Assembly (NCBI GenBank): GCA_024398055.1
Contig: CP073749.1
Coordinates: 496,001 to 560,000, forward strand
Length of the DNA stretch: 64,000 nt
Reading direction: 5' to 3'
From: a bacterium SCSIO 12741
GTDB taxonomy: Bacteria; Bacteroidota; Bacteroidia; Flavobacteriales_G; Salibacteraceae
Made by a program: the position numbers and the translations under genes. The stretch's first letter is position 1. The number at the start of each line of letters is the position of its first letter. Below are positions 37,101-45,331 of the stretch, piece after piece. The notes under the pieces were generated by a model. The model was given only the letters and a program-made list of their open reading frames with translations. It ran no database searches and was not told the DNA's origin.

Positions 37101-37724
37101 ATGGATTATGGAATTATCCGGAAGTACTTTCCGGAACTCTCCGACGAAACGTATAGTCGACTGGAACTACTTGGACCACTCTACCGCGAATGGAACGAGA
37201 AGATTAATGTCATTTCCAGAAAAGATATTGACCAGTTGTATGAACGTCATGTGCTCCACTCCTTAGCGATTGCACAATACCATTCTTTCAAACCCGGAGA
37301 ACGCGTTCTCGATGTAGGCACTGGTGGTGGATTTCCAGGAATTCCGCTTTGCATTCTGTTTCCAGAAACCGAATTTACCCTGGTGGATTCTATCGGAAAA
37401 AAAATCAAGGTGGTTAGTGCCGTTAAAGAAGCCCTCGTTTTAGACAATTGCGTTCCGCAGCACGCCAATGTAAAACAGGTAAAGGGTCAATTCCATTATG
37501 TTGTTTCCCGAGCGGTAACCAACTTTGGCGCTTTCTATAATCTGGTAAGAAAAAACCTCATGGAAGCTCCATCACCGAGTGAACCTTATGGTATTATTTA
37601 CCTCAAGGGTGGAGACCTGGACCAAGAACTGGCCGCCTTCCAAAATCGTATTGTTCAGACTGCCATTGGACGCTATTTTGAAGAAGATTTTTTCCAGACC
37701 AAAAGCATTATTCATTATTATTGA
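37101..37724 (+). CDS. rsmG: 16S rRNA (guanine527-N7)-methyltransferase
   Basis: 207 residues, the normal length. A class I SAM-dependent methyltransferase with VLDVGTGGGFPGIPLCI near 70-86 as the SAM motif and WNEKINVISRKD near 31-42 as the family signature. It methylates G527 of 16S rRNA; loss gives low-level streptomycin resistance in other bacteria. It starts 4 bp after the sigma factor gene, and the next gene follows within 20 bp. Confidence 0.95.
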   Translation: MDYGIIRKYFPELSDETYSRLELLGPLYREWNEKINVISRKDIDQLYERHVLHSLAIAQYHSFKPGERVLDVGTGGGFPGIPLCILFPETEFTLVDSIGKKIKVVSAVKEALVLDNCVPQHANVKQVKGQFHYVVSRAVTNFGAFYNLVRKNLMEAPSPSEPYGIIYLKGGDLDQELAAFQNRIVQTAIGRYFEEDFFQTKSIIHYY

Positions 37725-37741
37725 ATAAGCTCGCTTTCATC

Positions 37742-38839
37742 ATGCGTCGTCTTTTAATTGCCATATTCATCCTACTTGCCGGAGGGTTATCAGCCCAAAA
37801 GAGCACTGGCCTCGGATTTCGAATTGCTTTAGAAAACAACGGGCTCGTTATCGGAGGGGCCGACCAGATCATTAATGGCATTAAGCTCAATTTGATCAAT
37901 ACGGACTACAACGAAGTTCGTGGCATCAACGTTTGTGCGCTCCAAATGAGCAATACCCGCTCGGGTAAGGACATTGTTTTTGGGGCCAACATAGGCTTCG
38001 TTGCATTGCGGGGCAATACCTATGGTTTTTCCTTCTATCCCATGGGTGACTTTCAAGATGAAGTTCGTGGGTTTAGTGGAGGAATCATCAATTCTGGAAA
38101 TCTAAGATCAGGAGTATCCGGAGCTCTTTTTGCACTCAAAACATTTGACAAAGGTCTTTACGGGGTATCCGGCTCACTCGTCTATATCAAGTCCAAAAAA
38201 ATTCGTGGGTTTTCTGCGGCTCCTTTCATTATCGGCGACTATAAAAACTACCGCGAATACACGCTCGATTTTCGAGGTACGGGGCTGAGTTTCCTTATGG
38301 CTGCCAGCTACCTGGATGGGGTTTCCATTAGCTTTTGCAACTGGACCCGGATTGCTCATGGTGTGAATATCGGTTTTCTTAATGCCAGCCAGCGTATTTC
38401 TGGTGTTCAATGGGGATTGGCCAATTTTGCACTTCAAGAGATTGGGAAAGACTATTACGTGGATGAAAATGACATGAACTACAAGCTTATTCTAAAGCGT
38501 AGCGTTCTCTTCCAATTTGGTCTTGTAAATGAAACCGATCAGCAGTTTACTACTCAGTTTGGATTGGTTAATGTAACCCATAGCAAGTACTGTGTTCAGG
38601 TAGGATTGATCAACATCAACAAGGCCAATAAGGATGGTTTGAAAGTACTGCCTTTTGTCAATTGGAATTTGACCACCGAGGCCCGAGCCGAAAAGAAGCG
38701 CATCAAGCAAGAATACAAGGAAGAGAAAAAGGAACAACACCGCTTGTATAAAGAGAATAAGGAAAAAGAAAGAGCCCGCAATCGTGCCTTCCGGGAAATG
38801 GAAAAAGAAGCTCGTAAAAAACGAAAATCACTGCGATGA
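37742..38839 (+). CDS. Exported protein with GLxN-type surface repeats and a basic tail
   Basis: About 365 residues. The signal peptide MRRLLIAIFILLAGGLSAQ is cut near residue 19. The body is made of short hydrophobic repeats (GINVCALQM, GANIGFVAL, GFSGGIINSG, FQFGLVNET, TQFGLVNVT, VQVGLININ), the pattern of LA_2272-like surface-repeat proteins thought to fold as beta structures in the outer membrane. The last 50 residues are almost all Lys, Arg and Glu, a charged coil. ATG 37742 is chosen over the TTG at 37721 because the signal peptide begins there. It overlaps the YdcF gene by 4 bp (ATGA). Function unknown. Confidence 0.72.
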   Translation: MRRLLIAIFILLAGGLSAQKSTGLGFRIALENNGLVIGGADQIINGIKLNLINTDYNEVRGINVCALQMSNTRSGKDIVFGANIGFVALRGNTYGFSFYPMGDFQDEVRGFSGGIINSGNLRSGVSGALFALKTFDKGLYGVSGSLVYIKSKKIRGFSAAPFIIGDYKNYREYTLDFRGTGLSFLMAASYLDGVSISFCNWTRIAHGVNIGFLNASQRISGVQWGLANFALQEIGKDYYVDENDMNYKLILKRSVLFQFGLVNETDQQFTTQFGLVNVTHSKYCVQVGLININKANKDGLKVLPFVNWNLTTEARAEKKRIKQEYKEEKKEQHRLYKENKEKERARNRAFREMEKEARKKRKSLR

Positions 38840-39468
38840 AAAAGACTTTGCTTGGCTTGATATTGACGGTTTTCTTTTCTTCCTGTTTGTCCCTGCAAAC
38901 CTCGGAGTACATTATTGCATCCTTTAAGAAAGGGCCATTTGATGCCATCATTGTGCCGGGATGTCCGTTCAATGTTCCTGAATACGAAGGCTTGCTCATC
39001 TCCCGAATTACCTGGTCCAAATACATCTGGGAAATTGGAATGACGGAAAACATTCTTTACTCGGGATCTGCGGTATATACCCCTTGGATTGAATCCCGAA
39101 TTATGCGGGAGGCTGCGATTTGTATGAATGTGGATTCCAACATTATCTACACCGAGGAAGATGCAGAGCATTCAACGGAAAACATCTTCTACAGCGTAAA
39201 GTATGCGGAGAAAATGGGCTGGAAAAATATTGCCTTAGCCACCGATCCCTGGCAAGCAGGTTACCTGGAAAAAGTGATCGAAGAACAGGGATATGAAATC
39301 GCCATTATTCCCATCGACTACTCGAAGCTCAGAACCATCGAATTTTACGATCTTCCTATTGATCCAAGTTCAGCCTATGTGGAGGATTTTGTACCCATTA
39401 CCGACACCTTGACCAAAGAACAGATCAAAGCCAACTCTGCCGGTGCCCGGGTTTTTAAAACCAATTAA
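38836..39468 (+). CDS. YdcF/DUF218-like protein
   Basis: 210 residues. It has an N-terminal hydrophobic segment ending FFSSCLSLQ, a possible lipobox with Cys17. The core has AIIVPGCPFN near 36, YSGSAVYTPWIESRIMREAA near 76, and NIALATDPWQAGYLEKV near 133. This is the DUF218 (ElyC/SanA/YdcF) fold, linked elsewhere to envelope or peptidoglycan processes, with no proven enzyme activity. It is translationally coupled to the upstream surface-repeat gene. Its stop codon overlaps the convergent ABC exporter by 4 bp. Confidence 0.78.
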   Translation: MKKTLLGLILTVFFSSCLSLQTSEYIIASFKKGPFDAIIVPGCPFNVPEYEGLLISRITWSKYIWEIGMTENILYSGSAVYTPWIESRIMREAAICMNVDSNIIYTEEDAEHSTENIFYSVKYAEKMGWKNIALATDPWQAGYLEKVIEEQGYEIAIIPIDYSKLRTIEFYDLPIDPSSAYVEDFVPITDTLTKEQIKANSAGARVFKTN

Positions 39469-41273
39469 TCTTCCTCGTTATTCAAATTGAATTGAAGTTG
39501 ACTTAGGTTGGCGTAAATTCCTTTTTCAAGCTTAATCAACTCCTCGTGGGTTCCGGTTTCCTTGATTTCTCCCCCGTCGATTACGAGAATTTGATTGGCC
39601 TTCTTAATCGTAGACAAGCGGTGGGCTACTACAAATGAAGTTCTACCCTTCATGAGTCTTTCAAGAGCCTCCTGAACCAATCTTTCACTTTCAGAATCGA
39701 GCGATGATGTAGCTTCATCAAGAATGAGAATACTTGGATTTTTTAAGACCGCTCTGGCTATGGCTATCCTCTGACGTTGTCCACCTGAAAGCTGAATTCC
39801 TCGTTCACCCACGATGGTGTCTAAGCCTTCCGGAAACTGTTCGATAAAGTCCAGCGCGTTGGCCTGTTCGGCAGCATGACGGATTTCTTCATCACTCGCC
39901 CCTGGCTTTCCGTAAGCAATGTTTTCCCGAATGCTTCCTCCAAACAACAATACCTCCTGTGGAACGATGGCCATTTGATTTCGTAATCCTGTAAGATTAT
40001 AGGATTGAATGTCCTTTCCGTCAATCTTAATTTGCCCCGAAACCGGATCATAGAATCGCAACAACAGCGATACAATGGTAGACTTACCAGCTCCACTTGG
40101 CCCAACTAAGGCTACTTCTTCACCCGGTTTTACCTCGAAGGAAATCTTCTTGAGTACCGGAATATCGGGACGAGATGGGTACTCAAAAGAAACTTGATCA
40201 AATTGAACCCCTCCTTCCAGTTTAATTTCCTCAGCAGCCTCACCAGAGGTTAATCGTTCTTTGGCTATGTCTTCTGTGCTTTCATCCAAAATCTCCATCA
40301 AATGCTCGGTGGCACCCACTGCACGCAGCAATTGAGCATACAAATCGGCAATACCACCAATAGATGCTCCTACAAAAACAGTGTAAAGAACAAACGACAC
40401 CAATCGCCCAAAGTCAATTTCTCCGTTGTAAGTCAGAATGGATCCGTACCAAATGACCCCTGCAATGGAGCCAAACAACCCAAAAATGATGAAGGAAACA
40501 AAGGCTCCCCGATACTTGGCTGCCTTTATAGCAATGCTAACCACGTTGTTGGTTGACTTGTTGTAGCGTTCAATCTCAAATAACTCGTTGGCAAAGGATT
40601 TTACATTGTTTACCCCTTGAAGTGTTTCTTCCACAATGGTGTTGGACTCAGCCACCTCATCCTGGGCAGCCTTGGACAGCTTTCGAATATAGCGCCCAAA
40701 AAACACAGCCACCAACATAATAACCGGTACAATGCCGAGCATAAACAAGGTAAGCTTTGGAGATATGGTTAGAAGCAAACCAACTCCCGCCACAATAGTC
40801 AGCACTTGACGAAGAAACTCGGCCGTAGTGGTTGTAAAAGTGGACTGAAGCAAGGATATATCAGCTGAAATCCGGCTATTAAGTTCCCCTACCCTTCTGG
40901 TGGCAAAGAAATTCATTGGCAGCCGAATCAAATGCGCGTAGGTAGTCTGCCTGAGTAAAGCCAGGGAACGTTGAGCTACATTTTCAAAAAGAATGATTCT
41001 ACAATAAGAAAAGATGGCATTCATAAAGAATACACCGAGTAAGATCAAACCAATCTTATTGATAGATTCTACTCCACCAGCATTGAGCAAATCCCCCAAT
41101 AGCCAGGGGAAGATCAAGGTGGCACTGCTGGAGAGCAAGAGAAACACCAATCCGGCAATGAGATACCAGATATAAGGAACCACAAAACGGTATAGCCTAA
41201 ACGCCTTCTTAAGCGAGGACTTTGATACTTTAACCTTTTCTTCTTTCTTCTCCTTTCGACCAAACATTGCCAT
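39465..41273 (-). CDS. ABC exporter, MsbA/multidrug type (fused permease-ATPase)
   Basis: 602 residues. Six transmembrane helices fall in about 30-320. The nucleotide-binding domain is at 355-590 with Walker A GPSGAGKST near 393, signature LSGGQRQRIAIARA near 495, Walker B ILILDEATSSLD near 515 and the switch His in VVAHRLSTI near 545. It works as a homodimer that uses ATP to flip or export lipids or hydrophobic compounds. The family contains both MsbA (lipid A flippase) and drug exporters, and sequence alone does not separate them. A lysine-rich cytoplasmic N-terminus (GRKEKKEEKVKVSKS) precedes helix 1. Confidence 0.9.
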   Translation of the reverse strand: MAMFGRKEKKEEKVKVSKSSLKKAFRLYRFVVPYIWYLIAGLVFLLLSSSATLIFPWLLGDLLNAGGVESINKIGLILLGVFFMNAIFSYCRIILFENVAQRSLALLRQTTYAHLIRLPMNFFATRRVGELNSRISADISLLQSTFTTTTAEFLRQVLTIVAGVGLLLTISPKLTLFMLGIVPVIMLVAVFFGRYIRKLSKAAQDEVAESNTIVEETLQGVNNVKSFANELFEIERYNKSTNNVVSIAIKAAKYRGAFVSFIIFGLFGSIAGVIWYGSILTYNGEIDFGRLVSFVLYTVFVGASIGGIADLYAQLLRAVGATEHLMEILDESTEDIAKERLTSGEAAEEIKLEGGVQFDQVSFEYPSRPDIPVLKKISFEVKPGEEVALVGPSGAGKSTIVSLLLRFYDPVSGQIKIDGKDIQSYNLTGLRNQMAIVPQEVLLFGGSIRENIAYGKPGASDEEIRHAAEQANALDFIEQFPEGLDTIVGERGIQLSGGQRQRIAIARAVLKNPSILILDEATSSLDSESERLVQEALERLMKGRTSFVVAHRLSTIKKANQILVIDGGEIKETGTHEELIKLEKGIYANLSQLQFNLNNEED

Positions 41274-41304
41274 AAGGATGCAAAATTAGGCTAGGATCGG
41301 GCAC

Positions 41305-41342
41305 AAAAAAAAGAAGCCCGGATCTCAAAAGAACCAGGCTTC
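41305..41342 (-). terminator. Rho-independent terminator after the 41368-42015 gene
   Basis: Positions 41313-41321 pair with 41334-41342 (GAAGCC...GGCTTC core, 9 bp with one wobble). On the minus strand the stem is followed by an unbroken run of eight T, 26 bp after the stop of the hypothetical gene. Confidence 0.75.
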
Positions 41343-41367
41343 GAATCATTTAACCTTTGTTAGGAGT

Positions 41368-42015
41368 CTATTTGCTTTCCTCTTTATCTTCTTGCAGAAT
41401 ACGCAAAACTTCAGGATTTACAGCTCCTCCTTTATTACTTAAGAAACGGTTGATGTTTTGATCAGACAACTCGTAGTAAAGCGCCTTTACCTCATCCATC
41501 GTCAACCACAAGTTGGGAACTTCGAACGTTTCTGTTTTCTTTTTGTCTGCTTCCAATTTTCCAACATATATACCCAAGGTCTTCTTACCACTTTTGGCAA
41601 ACTTCATGAAAAGCAAGATATCCTGAAACGAGTCTATATAGATATCACCTGAATTAGCAATGAATGCAGCACGGGTACTAAATCGACCAATATTCTGTTT
41701 TGCTGGCAACGACTCGGGAGTAGAAATTACATCGTGCAATTCCATGTAGGCTTCAAGGATTTGCAAAAGTTTTCTCCGGTTGTCATCCTTCATTTCGATA
41801 AACGCACCATTTTTTGTCAAATCCACCTGCATCCACAAGTTCGTCACTCCTGTGGAACGGTCAGGGTAAACCAACACCATATCCTCATGGAGTAATTTAT
41901 TTTCAACTACCTGGCTGGCAGCGTAATGTCCTAAAATCTGTTGACCAAAAACGTTTCCTTGAAAAAGCATAAAAGCTACCAGGAAAACCCATTGAAAGTT
42001 GCAAAGTTTTATCAT
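41368..42015 (-). CDS. Exported protein of unknown function
   Basis: About 215 residues. The signal peptide MIKLCNFQWVFLVAFMLFQGNVFG is cut before QQILGHY. The mature protein is a mixed alpha/beta domain with no motif I recognise; it includes MVLVYPDRSTGVTNLWMQVDL and a polar C-terminal helix (VNPEVLRILQEDKEESK). It is probably periplasmic. Start chosen at 42015; ATG 42024 adds three residues. It has its own terminator and is divergent from the potassium channel gene, with about 90 bp between starts. Confidence 0.65.
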   Translation of the reverse strand: MIKLCNFQWVFLVAFMLFQGNVFGQQILGHYAASQVVENKLLHEDMVLVYPDRSTGVTNLWMQVDLTKNGAFIEMKDDNRRKLLQILEAYMELHDVISTPESLPAKQNIGRFSTRAAFIANSGDIYIDSFQDILLFMKFAKSGKKTLGIYVGKLEADKKKTETFEVPNLWLTMDEVKALYYELSDQNINRFLSNKGGAVNPEVLRILQEDKEESK

Positions 42016-42105
42016 TAGAATCAAGATAGAATTTGATGGATAAAACTAAGCAAAGAATGCAAACCGAAGCCCGCCAATTTGCTATTTTCGCTTGAAGTAG
42101 ATTCG

Positions 42106-42750
42106 ATGATTAAGAAATGGATTAAAAAAGAGAATCGTTTTCTCTTACTTTTTCTGGCCACTTTAGCCTCCTTGGTGCTCCCTACTTTCTTTCGAAAGGA
42201 GCTACTTGCCGACACCTTATTTGTGGTCACCTTTTCCGCTATGGTATTAGCCGGTATTCATGCACTCAAAGGAACTCCTGTTTATCGCCTATCCATATAT
42301 GGTGGTGTTCTAACCATTGCCTTGTCTTGGTTGGCTTCCTTTCAAATGTTCACCAACAGTACGGCTCAGTTTCAACTCTTCACTTTTCTCTTCTACTTTG
42401 CCTTTCTCTTTTATTATGTGCTCAGCCAGGTAATTCGGGAAAAGGAAGTGAACGCCGATGTGATCTATGGTTCGATTACTTGCTTCTTCCTTCTGGGCTA
42501 TGTGGGAGGCATCTATTTTATAACCCTGGAAAACTTCCTTCCAGGCTCCTTTGACTTTCCTTTCAGCGAAAAATCTGAAAACCTGATCTACTTCAGCTTT
42601 GTCACCGTTACCACTTTAGGATATGGAGACATTACCCCCTTAAGTCATGCTGCTCAGCGCTCGAGTGTGGTGTTGGCCATAGCCGGTCAATTTTACATGG
42701 CCGTTGTCGTTGCGACCTTGGTTAGTAAATGGGCAAATGGCAGAAAGTGA
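42106..42750 (+). CDS. Potassium channel-like membrane protein
   Basis: 214 residues with about six hydrophobic helices. The last pair frames a pore loop with the selectivity filter TTLGYGD at about 169-175, the K+ channel signature. This is an ion-channel (Ion_trans_2-like) protein of the inner membrane, without any RCK/TrkA regulatory domain. ATG 42106 is used; a TTG at 42079 is possible but adds nothing recognisable. Four upstream helices give a voltage-channel-like topology, though I see no S4 helix with regularly spaced Arg. Confidence 0.82.
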   Translation: MIKKWIKKENRFLLLFLATLASLVLPTFFRKELLADTLFVVTFSAMVLAGIHALKGTPVYRLSIYGGVLTIALSWLASFQMFTNSTAQFQLFTFLFYFAFLFYYVLSQVIREKEVNADVIYGSITCFFLLGYVGGIYFITLENFLPGSFDFPFSEKSENLIYFSFVTVTTLGYGDITPLSHAAQRSSVVLAIAGQFYMAVVVATLVSKWANGRK

Positions 42751-42830
42751 TTTCCCTTTTTTCTTCCTTATTTTCGCGGCAAATCGATTAGAAAAAGGGC
42801 TGGCAAAAGATTGACAGGAAAAATTGAAAA

Positions 42831-42865
42831 ATTGATCGCCTGTTTGAAAAATGTTTTTATTTTTG
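42831..42865 (+). promoter_or_regulatory. Candidate promoter of rpmH
   Basis: A perfect -7 element TATTTTTG (42858-42865) lies 33 bp before the rpmH ATG. The best -33 match is ATTG (42831-42834), 23 nt upstream, slightly longer than the usual 19-21. Confidence 0.5.
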
Positions 42866-42898
42866 CGCCTCGTTTTTCGGAACAGAAAACTTTAACTC

Positions 42899-43054
42899 AT
42901 GAAGAGAACTTTTCAACCCTCGAATACAAAGAGGAAGAACAAGCACGGATTTAGAGAGCGCATGGCTACTAAGAATGGTCGGAAGGTATTAGCTAGCCGC
43001 AGGGCGAAGGGAAGAAAGAGTTTAACCGTTTCTGACTCAATTCCAAAAAAATAA
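42899..43054 (+). CDS. rpmH: 50S ribosomal protein L34
   Basis: 51 residues, beginning [22 protein letters not shown] and containing the universal [19 protein letters not shown] core. A very basic protein of the large ribosomal subunit. It is a little longer than the E. coli protein (46) because of a SDSIPKK tail, as usual in Bacteroidota. A candidate promoter lies upstream and a strong intrinsic terminator downstream, so it is a monocistronic unit. dnaA and rnpA, its neighbours in many other phyla, are not here. Confidence 0.97.
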   Translation: MKRTFQPSNTKRKNKHGFRERMATKNGRKVLASRRAKGRKSLTVSDSIPKK

Positions 43055-43082
43055 GATCTTGACTCAATTATAGTCTAATGAA

Positions 43083-43116
43083 AAGGCTGCTTCCCGATGG
43101 GAGCGGCCTTTTTTTA
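43083..43116 (+). terminator. Rho-independent terminator of rpmH
   Basis: Positions 43083-43094 pair with 43099-43110 (12 bp with two wobble pairs, 4-nt loop), followed directly by seven T. It lies 28 bp after the rpmH stop. The first ATG of the next frame (43078) sits inside this hairpin region, which argues against that start. Confidence 0.85.
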
Positions 43117-43158
43117 TTTGGACGTTTTATACTTTCGAACTATAAATTACTGAGACCC

Positions 43159-44373
43159 GTGGCTGAAATTTATGATTTTACGATTGTAGGCGGAGGAATT
43201 GTTGGACTGGCTACTGCTTATAAACTTCAACAAAGCTTTCCGGATAAGAAAATTCTGGTGTTGGAAAAAGAGAGCCGCTTTGCGCCTCACCAAACCGGTA
43301 ACAACTCTGGAGTAATTCACTCCGGAATCTACTACAAACCGGGATCTTACAAAGCTCGAAATTGCGTTCAAGGTCGCCACGAATTGGTCAAGTTTGCCAA
43401 AGACTACAACATTCCACATGACATCTGCGGAAAGCTAATTGTAGCTACCGACAAGAGCGAATTACCATTTATGGAGCACATCTACCAAAATGGAATTCAA
43501 AACCAGGTGGAAGATGTGGAGTACATTACCGCTGAACAGATCAAAGAGATTGAGCCCTATTGCGAAGGCATTAAGGGTGTTCGGGTCGGCTGCACGGGAA
43601 TCATCGATTTTAAAGCAGCTACTAACAAAATGGCTGAATTGGTTGAAGGAATCAACGAGCATTCTAAAACGTTGAACAACCAAGAAGTAATCGACCTGGA
43701 AAAAGAAGGTGAGTTAACCAAGGTCATCACCCGTACGGATCAGTTCCTTTCTCGCAGAATGATATTCTGCGCCGGACTTCAAGCAGACCGCCTGGCCCGG
43801 AAAGATGGTGTGAAACTCAAGGAAAAAGTAGTTGGTTTCCGAGGAGACTACTATGAACTTACCGAAAAGGGGAAAGACAAAGTAAAACACCTAATTTATC
43901 CTGTACCCAATCCTGACTTCCCATTCCTCGGGGTGCATTTTACCCGAATGACTGACGGAGAAATTGAGTGTGGCCCCAACGCGGTATTCACATTCAAAAG
44001 AGAAGGATACGGCAAAACCGATTTTAACCTGAATGATACGATAGACGCCTTGTCTTATTCAGGCACTTGGAAATTGTTCTTCAACAACATGCAATTCGGT
44101 ATTAACGAATACCGTCGTGCCTTTTCAAAAAAGCTCTTCCTAAAAACACTTCAACGACTTATCCCTTCCTTGGAAATGGACGATCTCAAACCAGGTCGAT
44201 CTGGTGTAAGAGCGATGCTATTGAGCATGGATGGAGATACTCGCGACGATTTCCGAATCGAATACAAGGACAATAGCATTCACGTATTAAATGCTCCTTC
44301 TCCTGCCGCTACAGCAAGCCTGGCCATTGGAAGCGAAGTGGTGAAAATGGCCAAGGATCATTTTGATCTTTAA
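43159..44373 (+). CDS. lhgO: L-2-hydroxyglutarate oxidase
   Basis: 404 residues from GTG 43159. FAD-dependent DAO-family oxidoreductase: the dinucleotide motif FTIVGGGIVGLATAY is at about 6-20, followed by NNSGVIHSGIYYKPGS, the LhgO signature, near 45-60. GFRGDYYELT near 230 and a late PGRSGVRAML also fit. It oxidises L-2-hydroxyglutarate to 2-oxoglutarate, clearing a by-product of dehydrogenases, at the inner face of the membrane. The ATG at 43078 is rejected because it lies in the rpmH terminator and would add 27 unrelated residues; GTG puts the FAD motif near the N-terminus as in relatives. Confidence 0.9.
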   Translation: MAEIYDFTIVGGGIVGLATAYKLQQSFPDKKILVLEKESRFAPHQTGNNSGVIHSGIYYKPGSYKARNCVQGRHELVKFAKDYNIPHDICGKLIVATDKSELPFMEHIYQNGIQNQVEDVEYITAEQIKEIEPYCEGIKGVRVGCTGIIDFKAATNKMAELVEGINEHSKTLNNQEVIDLEKEGELTKVITRTDQFLSRRMIFCAGLQADRLARKDGVKLKEKVVGFRGDYYELTEKGKDKVKHLIYPVPNPDFPFLGVHFTRMTDGEIECGPNAVFTFKREGYGKTDFNLNDTIDALSYSGTWKLFFNNMQFGINEYRRAFSKKLFLKTLQRLIPSLEMDDLKPGRSGVRAMLLSMDGDTRDDFRIEYKDNSIHVLNAPSPAATASLAIGSEVVKMAKDHFDL

Positions 44374-44392
44374 AACCGAAAAGAGGAGTTGT

Positions 44393-44432
44393 TCAATTTT
44401 CAGGATCAATTTTCAACTTTCAATTTTCAATC
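44393..44432. repeat. 13-bp intergenic repeats (TCAATTTTCA family), locus 1
   Basis: Three units, TCAATTTTCAGGA (44393-44405), TCAATTTTCAACT (44406-44418) and TCAATTTTCAATC (44420-44432), follow the lhgO stop. The same 13-mer family is seen after the CapD-like gene at 49147. They carry no frame and no hairpin alone. Confidence 0.8.
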
Positions 44433-44467
44433 GTTTGGCGACGAACAGCGCTCTTCAATCTTTAAAG

Positions 44468-44592
44468 TTTAGAGTTTAGCCTTAAGATTGAACCATCAAT
44501 TGAATCTTAAACTCTTAGGGGAAATATTAAATGTTTAATTGCCTGGAATGAAAGCCCCCTATCCATCCTTACGATTTAGAGTTTAGCCTTAA
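44468..44592. repeat. Exact 18-bp direct repeat pair
   Basis: TTTAGAGTTTAGCCTTAA occurs at 44468-44485 and again at 44575-44592, in the 239-bp spacer between lhgO and the next gene. The DNA between includes an imperfect inverted repeat AAGATTGAA...TTGAATCTT. Meaning unknown; the pair may be a decayed repeat element. Confidence 0.8.
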
Positions 44593-44612
44593 CATTTAAA
44601 ATTATTCCCCGC

Positions 44613-45155
44613 CTACTCTGTAAGCTTATACTTGTCTTTGATTTCGCCCCAGTCCCAGATGAAGTTGGACATGATTTCGTCCAGACGCTTTAGGAAAAGT
44701 GGATTGGGAGAGTTCATGTGACGGAAATACTCTTCTTGATGCTTGTTCAAGTCATATTTGAAGAATACCGCTTTTGACATGCCGTAAAGAACATTCTTAG
44801 AAGGCATATTAATCCGGTTCATGTAACTCTGGTAAGAGCTAATGTGTTGCTTGAGCTTCTCCAGATCAACATTTAATACCGTAGCCAATTCTACATGGAT
44901 CTTATCAATAAGACGAATGTCTTGATAGTCGTTGAAGTGTTTAGGAATATAGGCCAGGTTACCCGCAATAACAATCATCAGAAAACGATCAGCGTCTTCT
45001 GGACGAATGTTGGGATGGGTGGCTAATTCCGAATCTTCATTGATCAATGCAGCCACGTCCGGGAAGCCCCGATCAACCAATTGGAGAATACCCGTGACGA
45101 AAAGGTTTGCCAACTTATTTTCGGATATTTTTCTTTTGGTAAGAAATGAAAACAT
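44613..45155 (-). CDS. Conserved cytoplasmic protein of unknown function
   Basis: About 180 residues starting MFSFLTKRKISENKLANLF (45155); a frame to 45179 adds eight residues. The chain is all-helical by composition, with no membrane segment, signal peptide or known motif. Landmarks are FPDVAALINEDSEL near 32 and a C-terminal IMSNFIWDWGEIKDKYKL. The protein looks intact and well formed, and I would expect relatives across Flavobacteriales. Function unknown. Upstream to comB there is a 176-bp AT-rich spacer without visible signals. Confidence 0.6.
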   Translation of the reverse strand: MFSFLTKRKISENKLANLFVTGILQLVDRGFPDVAALINEDSELATHPNIRPEDADRFLMIVIAGNLAYIPKHFNDYQDIRLIDKIHVELATVLNVDLEKLKQHISSYQSYMNRINMPSKNVLYGMSKAVFFKYDLNKHQEEYFRHMNSPNPLFLKRLDEIMSNFIWDWGEIKDKYKLTE

Positions 45156-45331
45156 CGAGACCCTTTCTTTGCGTTTCACACAAATCTATAAAGATTGCCT
45201 CCCGGTTTTTTTTAAGTGATTTTCACACTTGTCAACAAAGTTATTAACCGTTTTTCGATTTTGTTAATATCTCAAACCAAGGTAACCCAACGATAGGTAA
45301 CACGCTAAAAATAAATGAGTTGTAAATTTAA

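Noticed and set aside
44374-44612. Possible CRISPR array in the repeat-rich spacer after lhgO
   Set aside because: Repeat units are 13-18 bp without regular unique spacers, and no cas genes are present in the window.
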